DNA from: Streptomyces gelaticus
GTDB lineage: Bacteria; Actinomycetota; Actinomycetes; Streptomycetales; Streptomycetaceae
Length of the DNA stretch: 64,000 bases
Reading direction: 5' to 3'
Assembly: GCF_014649535.1 (NCBI RefSeq)
Contig: NZ_BMTF01000028.1
Coordinates: 1 to 64,000, forward strand
The first letter of the stretch is position 1; the number at the start of each line of letters is the position of its first letter. The notes under the pieces are model-generated. The model ran no database searches, was not told the origin of the DNA, and saw nothing but the letters and a program-made list of their open reading frames with translations. The translations under genes were made by a program, and so were the position numbers. Below, one piece after another: positions 44,201 to 50,523 of the stretch.

Positions 44201-44616
44201 GCCGGCATGCGGCCCTCGGTGATACGGACCCGGCTGCGGTCGATCGAGGCGAAGTGGGTGAGATCGGGTTCGCCGCCCCGGGCCTGCGGGGCCCGCAGCT
44301 CGCGCGGCAGCGCGTACGCCCCCGACGTCTCCAGGGTCCGGACGGTCACCGGAAGGCCGTCGAAGGCCTCGCGGGCCGCTTTCCGGGCGATCGCGTCGGC
44401 CGCGTCCCGCTGCGCGGGCGCCACCTGAGCCGACATCACGAGGGAGGCGGCGGCCGCCGAACGGTGGGTCAGGGCCTGGCGGAGCGCCGCATCGCCGACG
44501 GAGCCGGAGAAGGCGGTCAGCGCGGCCAGCACCGAGGTGGTCAACAGCACGGCCAGGAGGGCCGCGGAGAGCAGGAGCCGATGGGCCCGTACCCGGAGAA
44601 AGACGAACCCCGTCAC
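41299..44616 (-). CDS. FtsX/MacB-like ABC permease (1105 aa)
   Basis: First gene of a three-gene minus-strand operon. GTG at 44616 with GGGGGCG upstream. N-terminal helix (LLLSAALLAVLLTTSVLAALTAF), long outside domain, helices near 300-330 with LLRARGGSRGR, a central cluster of helices, a second outside domain (about 560-950), and a C-terminal FtsX block (LRALGTPRRRLTRMIAAEQGVLIAIALLVGAVLGA). Domain plan mirrors the following 945-aa permease, so the transporter is probably a heterodimer of these two proteins plus the ATPase. Confidence 0.87.
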   Translation of the reverse strand: MTGFVFLRVRAHRLLLSAALLAVLLTTSVLAALTAFSGSVGDAALRQALTHRSAAAASLVMSAQVAPAQRDAADAIARKAAREAFDGLPVTVRTLETSGAYALPRELRAPQARGGEPDLTHFASIDRSRVRITEGRMPAAADGKPGGKSAGPVQVALPRQAAEVLGLKPGSRITVTDRLTDKPLHVLVTGVYEASDPADPYWQLDELGGRGVRKLAFTTYGPLLTGPGQGGSGRISSGTVSWLAAADFRTVTTDRIDALHSAATAAPKTVTSAPEFKSGATARTSLPRVLEQIDRALLVSRSTLMIVAVQLVLLAGYALLLVARLLSSERDGETRLLRARGGSRGRITALAAIEALLLALPAALVAPLLAGPLTRLLASRGSLSRTGLRLDGGATPTVWLVAVVTAFACALAVVAPALAAGAGERRAGRAASLPAPLRAGADLGLLVIAAVAYWQLDRRATDVGGGALSGDRQGRLGVDPLLVAAPALLLLAGTVLTLRLLPPAARLAERGAAGGRGLIAALSGWQFSRRPLRNAGPVLLLVLAVAMGMLAVGQRASWDRSQSDQADFRTGASVRVTTGADDDPAKAGRYARLPGVREAAPAFRTTTELSGDRTAAVLALDTAHATERMLIRDDLGDRPRERLFDPLDPPRTARAGLVLPEHSERLRFDVRITAAGAHPGTADDPALAVLLEDRYGLPYRVPAGTVPVDGKTHPVDFAVAASGDLAVAGFELSGNRPTGPSRSHRLGIGALRTVTADGTERPVPVPAGFGWQAELTGTGSGGEAEPGGAVETTASAKSPLAFEYDPGSAPNMWEYTPAFSVRVTVPRPTAPMPKAIVTDAYLKAAGAKKGQSVDVTLAGETVRVRIVDVVRRLPTTGTGADDSAAGRVEEDRDGGALLLDFGAVGRVFAQRPNAVLTANEWWLSTAPGKAAEAAAALRALPDTDPAQVLVRDEVARELVGDPLGAGPQSALPAVAVVAAALAAVGFAVSAVGAQRERAAEFAVLRALGTPRRRLTRMIAAEQGVLIAIALLVGAVLGAVLNRAVVPLVVLTGQATAPVPGVLVQLPAGQIAALLAGVAALPLVSVVALALRGADPATSLRVQGDN

Positions 44617-44675
44617 TCACGCCCCCTGGCCCTCATCACACACACGCCCCCCGGCGTTCTTCGGATGCTTTCAAG

Positions 44676-44685
44676 GCGCATGCGC
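44676..44685. promoter_or_regulatory. Palindrome upstream of the FtsX-type ABC operon
   Basis: GCGCATGCGC is a perfect 10-bp palindrome, flanked by CAAG on one side and CTTG one base further on the other, giving a near-symmetric 19-20 bp element 60 bp before the operon start. Possible operator. Confidence 0.4.
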
Positions 44686-44801
44686 TCTTGGAAACCGCTT
44701 GCGTCCGTACTTGATCCGATTGTGACCGTATATCGGTGATGGAGGACCGCATTCCGTATTCCGGGCCTCCGGAGACGGCGGGAGAGGGAAGAGCGGAGAG
44801 C

Positions 44802-45206
44802 TCAGTCCTGGGTGTTCACCATCGAGGCCGCGGCGTACGTCAGGTAGTCCCACAGCTGCCGGTCGTGCTCCGGCGCCAGCCCGAGCTCGTCGAGGGCCAC
44901 CCGCATGTGGCTCAGCCAGGCGTCGTGCGCCGCCCGGTCCACCCGGAACGGGACGTGCCGCATCCGCAGCCGGGGGTGTCCGCGCCGCTCGCTGTAGGTA
45001 CGGGGCCCTCCCCAGTACTGAATCAGGAACAGCGCGAACCGGTCCTCGGCCGGGCCCAGATCCTCCTCCGGGTACATCGGCCGGAGCAGCGGGTCCTCGG
45101 CGACCCCCTGGTAGAAACGGTGCACCAGGCGCCGGAAGGTCTCCTCGCCGCCGATCTGCTCGTAGAAGGTCTGCTCCTGCAGCGTGTCGCGCGGAATCTC
45201 AGTCAC
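44802..45206 (-). CDS. glbO: Group II truncated haemoglobin (GlbO-like)
   Basis: A 134-aa haem protein. Features of the group II 2-over-2 globins: FYEQIGGEETFRRLVHRFYQGVAEDPLLRPMYP (Tyr in the FY pair at B10), the WGGPRTYSERRGHPRLRMRH block with the proximal His at its end, and FRVDRAAHDAWLSHM with the conserved Trp. Likely role in oxygen or NO handling. ATG with TGAGATTCCGCGC following; divergent from the methyltransferase gene, sharing a 138-bp control region. Confidence 0.92.
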   Translation of the reverse strand: MTEIPRDTLQEQTFYEQIGGEETFRRLVHRFYQGVAEDPLLRPMYPEEDLGPAEDRFALFLIQYWGGPRTYSERRGHPRLRMRHVPFRVDRAAHDAWLSHMRVALDELGLAPEHDRQLWDYLTYAAASMVNTQD

Positions 45207-45344
45207 CCGTCCATCGTCGCAGACGCACCGGCCGAGTACCGGGGGCCTAGGACCACCCGGCAGCTCCCGGCGGCTCCCGGCAGATCAACGGCTCGCCCGC
45301 CCGGGTTCCTGGCCCCCGGGACCTCGGCGCAGGAAGGTGGAGGT

Positions 45345-46325
45345 ATGGACGCACACACCGACCGGTTCGCCGTGGCCGCCGCCGAGGAGCGGTGGGCGAT
45401 GGTGCGCTCCATCGTGGCCGGCGGGGCGCTGGGCGATCCCGACTGGCGGGCCGCCTTCGAGGAGGTGCCGCGCCATCTGTTCGTGCCGTACTACTTCGTG
45501 GCCGGCGGCTACGACCGCCTGTGGTGCGAGGACCCCGACCCGGTCCGGCGGGCCCGCTGGCTGCGCGGGGCGTACCAGGACGGGCCGCTGGCCACCCGGA
45601 TCAAGGACGGTGAACTGATCTCGTCGAGCAGCCAGCCTTCGCTGATGGCCCGGATGCTCGAAGAACTGGACGTACAGGACGGCCAGCGGGTCCTGGAGAT
45701 CGGCGCGGGCAGCGGCTACAACGCGGCGCTGCTCTCCCACCGGCTCGGCGACGACGCGGTGACCACCGTCGACCTCGACCCGGAGATCACCGAGTCGGCC
45801 CGCAGGCACCTGGCGGCGGCCGGGTACCACCCGACGGTGATCACCGGGGACGGGACCCGCGGCTGGCCCCGGCGCGGTCCGTACGACCGGATCATCGCGA
45901 CCTGCACCCTGTCGTGCGTACCGCAGCCCTGGCTGGAGCAGTGCGTACCGGGCGCCCGGATACTGGCCCCGTTCGCCACCGGACTGATCGCGCTGCGGGT
46001 ACAGGACGGGGCACACGGCAGATACGCCGAGGGCCGGTTCCTGCACACGGCCGCCTACTTCGTACCGCTGCGCGGCACCCCGGGGCGGGCGGCACGGCGC
46101 CCGCCCACCGGCACGGTGCCGAGGCGCTTCAGTGAGAACGATCTCTTCCGGTTCATGCTGGAGCTGACCGAGGGCTCCCTCGATCCGCACGAGGCCCTCT
46201 CCCTCTGGCGGCGCGAGCAGCGCCCCGAGCGGGAGAGGTTCGGCATCACCGTCCGGGACGGGCGGCAGTGGGCCTGGCTGGACGACCCCGAGGGGCCGTA
46301 CGCCTGGCCACTGCCCACCGTGTGA
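45345..46325 (+). CDS. PCMT-like methyltransferase
   Basis: A 326-aa cytoplasmic protein. AGGAAGGTGGAGG precedes the ATG. Resembles protein-L-isoaspartate O-methyltransferase: the RHLFVPYYF block near residue 45, ISSSSQPSLMARML, then SAM motif I VLEIGAGSGYN (from residue 116), VTTVDLDPEITESAR and GDGTRGWP. It is longer than classic PIMT by a C-terminal 110 residues (NDLFRFMLELTEG, QWAWLDDPEGPYAW), typical of actinobacterial PCMT-like proteins of uncertain substrate. Repair of damaged aspartyl residues is possible but not proven. Confidence 0.82.
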   Translation: MDAHTDRFAVAAAEERWAMVRSIVAGGALGDPDWRAAFEEVPRHLFVPYYFVAGGYDRLWCEDPDPVRRARWLRGAYQDGPLATRIKDGELISSSSQPSLMARMLEELDVQDGQRVLEIGAGSGYNAALLSHRLGDDAVTTVDLDPEITESARRHLAAAGYHPTVITGDGTRGWPRRGPYDRIIATCTLSCVPQPWLEQCVPGARILAPFATGLIALRVQDGAHGRYAEGRFLHTAAYFVPLRGTPGRAARRPPTGTVPRRFSENDLFRFMLELTEGSLDPHEALSLWRREQRPERERFGITVRDGRQWAWLDDPEGPYAWPLPTV

Positions 46326-46345
46326 CGCGGATCAGCCGACGGACC

Positions 46346-47581
46346 TCAGTCCCGGCGGATCGTGATCGTCGTCCACGCCCCGACGTGCACCCGGTCGCCG
46401 TCCTGGAGCGGGACGGGGACATAGGGCTGGATCGGGTCCTCGGCGCCGTTGATCGTGGTGCCGTTGGTGGAGTTCTGGTCGACCACGGCCCAGCTGCCGT
46501 CGGGCTGCTGCACCAGCACCGCGTGCTGGTGCGAGACGCCCGGGTCCTCCGGCGGCACGGACAGATCGATGTCGGGGGACTCGCCGGTGCTCTGCCGGCG
46601 GCGACCGACGGTGATCTGGTTGCCGGAGAGCGGAAGCTGCTGCTCCGGGGAGTACGCGGGCAGGTTCAGCCCGGTCGCCTCGGGGCCGCTGCGCTGCATC
46701 ATCGCGAGGAAGTACTCACGGTCCGGGGCGATGACCGCGGTCCAGCTCGCGGGCGGCTGGTTCTGGCCCTGCCCCGGGAACGGCGGCTCTTCCTGCTGCG
46801 ACGGGGCCGGCTGCTGCTGCGGGGGCTGGGTGCGGGACGGCGGCGACAGCATCCAGTCGTCGTCGCCACCCTGCGGCCCCTGCGGCGGGGCCGGAGGCTG
46901 CGGTCCCTGCGGCGCGGGAGGCTGGGGGGCCGGAGGCTGCGGGGCGGGCGGCGCCGACTGCTGCTGGAACGGCGGCGGCGCGGACTGCTGCTGGAACGGC
47001 GAGGGCGGCGCGGACTGCTGCTGGAAGGACGGCGGAGGCGGCGGACCCTGCTGGAACGGCGGCGGGGGCGACTGCGGGCCGGGGGCCGGGGGCACCTGCG
47101 GGCCCGGTCCCGGCGCCGGGGGACCCGGAGGGTTTCCCGGTCCGGCGGAGAGCGGCTCGGCCGGGCGGTTCACCTGCGAGGGCCGCGAACCCTGGTACTC
47201 GAACGGATCGCTCGGCTGCGGGGCCGGCGGCCGGTGTGCCTGGAAGCCGGGCGGCAGATTGAGGCCGGGCGGCGGGCCGGGTACGCCGTGGGCCGGGGCC
47301 AGCGGCGTGTACGACGTCGCGGTGCTCGTGAGGAAGTTCCAGCGGCACTCCTCGCAGAACGGCGCCATCGCCTCGCGGGGCGTGCGGCACTGCGGGCAGA
47401 GCTCCGCCTGCTGGGTCGCGTCGGCTCCCGGGCCCGGCGGGTAGCCGTGTCCGGGCGCGGGCGGCGGAGGCGGCGGCGGGGGGACCGCGCCCGCAGGCGC
47501 GCCCGCGCCGGTCATGCGATGGCCGCAGACCTCGCACCAGTCATCGGAACCCGACTGGTGTCCGTTCGGGCAGGTCGGCAT
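46346..47581 (-). CDS. FHA-domain protein with double zinc-ribbon and Pro/Gln-rich linker
   Basis: A 411-aa cytoplasmic protein. Start ATG with GGGGGAAG upstream. N-terminal zinc-ribbon cysteines (CPNGHQSGSDDWCEVCG, about 4-20) and a second set (LCPQCRTPREAMAPFCEECRWNF) precede a 200-residue Pro/Gln-rich linker with repeated FQQQSAPP units. The C-terminal FHA domain has the phosphothreonine-pocket residues in GRRR, GVSHQH and NSTNGTTING. Last gene of the PknG block. It is a natural reader of phosphothreonine made by PknG. No ETTS-type motif of GarA/OdhI is visible, so it is not a simple GarA orthologue. Confidence 0.87.
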   Translation of the reverse strand: MPTCPNGHQSGSDDWCEVCGHRMTGAGAPAGAVPPPPPPPPAPGHGYPPGPGADATQQAELCPQCRTPREAMAPFCEECRWNFLTSTATSYTPLAPAHGVPGPPPGLNLPPGFQAHRPPAPQPSDPFEYQGSRPSQVNRPAEPLSAGPGNPPGPPAPGPGPQVPPAPGPQSPPPPFQQGPPPPPSFQQQSAPPSPFQQQSAPPPFQQQSAPPAPQPPAPQPPAPQGPQPPAPPQGPQGGDDDWMLSPPSRTQPPQQQPAPSQQEEPPFPGQGQNQPPASWTAVIAPDREYFLAMMQRSGPEATGLNLPAYSPEQQLPLSGNQITVGRRRQSTGESPDIDLSVPPEDPGVSHQHAVLVQQPDGSWAVVDQNSTNGTTINGAEDPIQPYVPVPLQDGDRVHVGAWTTITIRRD

Positions 47582-47604
47582 GTCGGCGCTTCCCCCTCTC
47601 CTGG

Positions 47605-47622
47605 GCCGGCCCCGGGGCCGGC
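47605..47622 (+). terminator. Hairpin with T-run oriented against the operon
   Basis: GCCGGCCCCGGGGCCGGC is a perfect 18-nt palindrome followed on the plus strand by GTATTTTT. As an intrinsic terminator it would work rightward, opposite to the surrounding minus-strand genes. Confidence 0.5.
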
Positions 47623-47641
47623 GTATTTTTCCTGCTCTTCG

Positions 47642-47667
47642 CCCCCGGCGGAGCATTCCGCCGGGGG
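47642..47667 (-). terminator. Strong hairpin between VWA and FHA genes
   Basis: Perfect 11-bp arms CCCCCGGCGGA and TCCGCCGGGGG with a GCAT loop, 45 nt after the VWA stop at 47712. May end or attenuate the operon before the FHA gene. Confidence 0.65.
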
Positions 47668-47711
47668 GTTCGACTATGCGGCTCTGTACTTTTCGCTGTA
47701 CGGCTCGGTGG

Positions 47712-49070
47712 TCACTTCTTGACGCGAACGGTCTTGGTCGAGCGCGTCTCGAGTGTCATCTCGTCGGCGTCCGCGACCTTGGCCTTCAGTCGCACAGTAC
47801 CGGTCGCCGCGTCCACGACGTCCACCACCTTCGAAAGCAGTTTCGCAGTGTCCTCGTTTCCGGACGCCGACGCCAGCTGCACCGCGCGGCCCAGTTTCGC
47901 GGTCGCGCCGTCGAAGTCTCCCGACTTGCGGGCATCGAGTCCCTGCTGGATCACCTGTGCCAGTTCCGCCTGGCCGGTGTAGTGCGCGACCTGCGGATTG
48001 ATCGAGGTGGACGCCGCCATGTCCTCGGTCCACACGGCCCTGACCAGGCCCTGCGAAAGCGTCTGCGGAGCCCCGCCCGACGGGTCGGGGAGGATCAGCG
48101 AGACCCTGGACGCCAGCATCTCCTGCCCGATCCCGGCCTGCGGCACCTGCACGCACACGTGGTAGTCGCGGGACTCGTCGCCCCAGGAACCCGTGGGGTA
48201 GTCCCCTGCGCGAGGGCCCGCCCCGGTGCGCCGGCCTGTCAGATCGACCACCGTCGGTGCGACCTGTTTCACAAATTTGATCTCGACCCCGACGGGCGTC
48301 CAGAGCCGCAGCGCCACATCCGCGACCTCCTTGCCCATCGCGTTCTCCATCATCCGCGTGAAGTCGGCGGCCAGCCCCGCCGGGTCGGCGACGATGTCCG
48401 CCGTGCCGAGCAGCGCGGAGGCGATCGCTGTGACCTCTTTCACCTCCCAGTCGGTGCCGACACCGCGGGCGTCACAGGTGAAGCGGCCCGCGCAGGAGTC
48501 GAGTGCGGCCCGCAGGTCCTCCGGGGCCTCGTGCTCGTTGCGGCCGTCGGTGAGCAGGATGCCGTGCCGGATGTCCACGTCGGCCGCGCCGAGCAGCCGG
48601 TCGGCCAGCCGCAGCCAGGTGCCGATCGCCGTACCGCCGCCGGCGCCGAGCGCGCGCAGAGCCTCCTTCGCCTGGGCCTTGGTCCGCGCGTCGGCCACGG
48701 CGAGCCGGCCGTTGCCCGGGTAGACCTCCTTGGCGACATGCGTACCGCCGACGACCGCGAACGAGGTGCCGTCGCGCAGGGTGTCGATGGCCGCGGCCGT
48801 CGCGTCGCGGGCGTTGCGCATCTTCGTCGGCGGATAGTCCATCGAACCGGAGCAGTCGACCATGATCACCACGGCGGCCCTCGGTGCCTGTCCGGAAGCG
48901 CGCGCGGGCGTCACGCCCGCACCGGACAGCGGGACCCCGCCGGTGGTGCCGCCCCCGGTCGAAGTGACCGTGACGATCGCGTTGACCTCGCGTCCGCCTT
49001 CCGGCAGATATTCGTTCTGGTACACCTCGACGGAGAACTGCGGCACGTTCGACTTGGCGAAGTTGGCCAT
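47712..49070 (-). CDS. VWA-domain protein of the PknG block
   Basis: A 452-aa soluble protein without signal peptide. ATG at 49070 with AAGGAG 7 nt upstream. The VWA domain begins near residue 65, with MIDAS DCSGS at 72-76, TAIGTWL and LLTDGRNEHE. N-terminal 60 residues (VPQFSVEVYQNEYLPEGGREVNAIVTV) form a beta-rich region; the C-terminal 80 residues are helical with AELAQVIQQGLDARKSGDFDGATAKLGRAV, TPR-like. It likely binds partner proteins in a metal-dependent manner. It lies between the phosphatase and FHA genes. Confidence 0.88.
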   Translation of the reverse strand: MANFAKSNVPQFSVEVYQNEYLPEGGREVNAIVTVTSTGGGTTGGVPLSGAGVTPARASGQAPRAAVVIMVDCSGSMDYPPTKMRNARDATAAAIDTLRDGTSFAVVGGTHVAKEVYPGNGRLAVADARTKAQAKEALRALGAGGGTAIGTWLRLADRLLGAADVDIRHGILLTDGRNEHEAPEDLRAALDSCAGRFTCDARGVGTDWEVKEVTAIASALLGTADIVADPAGLAADFTRMMENAMGKEVADVALRLWTPVGVEIKFVKQVAPTVVDLTGRRTGAGPRAGDYPTGSWGDESRDYHVCVQVPQAGIGQEMLASRVSLILPDPSGGAPQTLSQGLVRAVWTEDMAASTSINPQVAHYTGQAELAQVIQQGLDARKSGDFDGATAKLGRAVQLASASGNEDTAKLLSKVVDVVDAATGTVRLKAKVADADEMTLETRSTKTVRVKK

Positions 49071-49192
49071 CTGGTCGGCTCCTTGGGACTCCAGGTGTCG
49101 GATGAAGACAGCTGTGAGGGAAGAAAAACGGGCGAAGGCGGCGGTCGCGCGGCGGACGGTCGGAACGGGAACCAAGCGTTACGGAACGGGAC

Positions 49193-50521
49193 TCACGGCG
49201 TACCGCACGCCGATCCTGCCCCCTGCGGCTCCACGGCGAACGGCAGCAGAGCCACTGTTACGTTGTCGTGGCCCCCGCCGTCGAGCGCGTGCCCCACCAG
49301 CACCTGGGCGCCGTGCAGCGGCCGTTGGTGCGCGTCGGCCGGCACCGCCGCGGCCATCTCGGCCGCCGACTCCGCGTAGTTCCACAGGCCGTCCGTGCAG
49401 ACGACCACGAGACCGGACCGGTCCGGCTTGAAGGAAGCGGTGTGGGGTTCCAGCTCGTACGCGTCGGCGCCGAGCCAGCCCGTGATGGCGTGGGCGCGCT
49501 CGTCCGCGTACGCCTCGGCCTCGTTCATCAGCCCCGCCGCCACCATCTGCGCGGCCCAGGAGTCGTCCTCGGTCAGCCGGGCGGGCGGGTTGGCGCGGTC
49601 GTCGGGCACCCAGTAGACACGGCTGTCGCCGACCCAGCCGACGACCAGCAGGCCGTCCGCCACGACCGAGCCGACCAGGGTGCACGCCGGGGCGTTCTGG
49701 TGGCGGTGCCGCTCGTGCTCCATGGCCCGGCCGGGCTCCTGCGCCAGCGCGTTGACGGCCTCGGCGGCCGCGAGGATCGCCTCGTGCATCGCCTGCTGCG
49801 GATGGATGCCGCGCGGGAGCGACTCCAGCAGCGCCTCGTTGGCCGCGCTCGCGGCGGCCGCCGACGCCTCGTCGGGGCGGCTGGCCGATGAGACGCCGTC
49901 GCAGACGATCGCGACGACGGCCCATGAACCGTCGGGCAGGGCGGTGGTCGACACCGCGAACGAGTCCTCGTTGCGGTGATGGCGCAGCCCCCGGTCGCTG
50001 ACGGCGGCCACCGAACCGAGCTCCTGCTCCATGTGGTCGCGCTCGCGCGGCTGGGCGTGACCGCAGTTCTCGCAGTAGCCGTCGGTGTCGACACTTCCGG
50101 CCCGGCAGGCCACGCACACCCGGGTACCGGCCGGCGGCGTGGCCGCCAACGGCTCCGCGGCGGGCGTACGGGGGTCGGGCGCGGACGCCGGGGCGGCGGC
50201 CGGCGGCGCGGGCGCGGCCAGCTCGAAGTCCCCGGACTCGCCCGGCGCTCCCGATCCGGCCGACCCGCCGGACCCGGCCGGTCCACCCGGTTCCGCCGGT
50301 TCGTCCGACGTGTCCCGCCGGTCGAAGCGGACCTCCGCCGCGCCGGCCTCCGTACCGCTCTCTGCCGGCACGTTCAGGGCGATCGTCGGGTGGTCCTGCG
50401 GGGCGGCGGGCACGGCCGACAGGTCGTACCCGCACGCACCGCAGAACAGGTCTCCCGGCTCCAGCGGCTCCTCGCAGCCGGGACAGTTCGACAGGGCGGT
50501 CCCCTGGGGCTTCTGCGACAT
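49193..50521 (-). CDS. PP2C-type Ser/Thr phosphatase with N-terminal zinc ribbons
   Basis: 442 aa. Two zinc-ribbon-like cysteine sets (NCPGCEEPLEPGDLFCGACG near the start and CVACRAGSVDTDGYCENCG about 140-160) precede a PPM phosphatase with RNEDSF, VCDGVSS, VGDSRVYWV, VVCTDGLWNYAE and GGHDNVTV; the Asp residues of motifs 2, 8 and 11 that bind Mn/Mg are present. The start follows the pknG stop by 2 bp; a GTG four codons upstream is an alternative. It probably reverses PknG phosphorylation. Confidence 0.92.
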   Translation of the reverse strand: MSQKPQGTALSNCPGCEEPLEPGDLFCGACGYDLSAVPAAPQDHPTIALNVPAESGTEAGAAEVRFDRRDTSDEPAEPGGPAGSGGSAGSGAPGESGDFELAAPAPPAAAPASAPDPRTPAAEPLAATPPAGTRVCVACRAGSVDTDGYCENCGHAQPRERDHMEQELGSVAAVSDRGLRHHRNEDSFAVSTTALPDGSWAVVAIVCDGVSSASRPDEASAAAASAANEALLESLPRGIHPQQAMHEAILAAAEAVNALAQEPGRAMEHERHRHQNAPACTLVGSVVADGLLVVGWVGDSRVYWVPDDRANPPARLTEDDSWAAQMVAAGLMNEAEAYADERAHAITGWLGADAYELEPHTASFKPDRSGLVVVCTDGLWNYAESAAEMAAAVPADAHQRPLHGAQVLVGHALDGGGHDNVTVALLPFAVEPQGAGSACGTP

Positions 50522-50523
50522 TT

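Noticed and set aside
45892..46095. Short frames on both strands inside the methyltransferase gene
   Set aside because: Fully contained in a well-supported gene and without conserved features.
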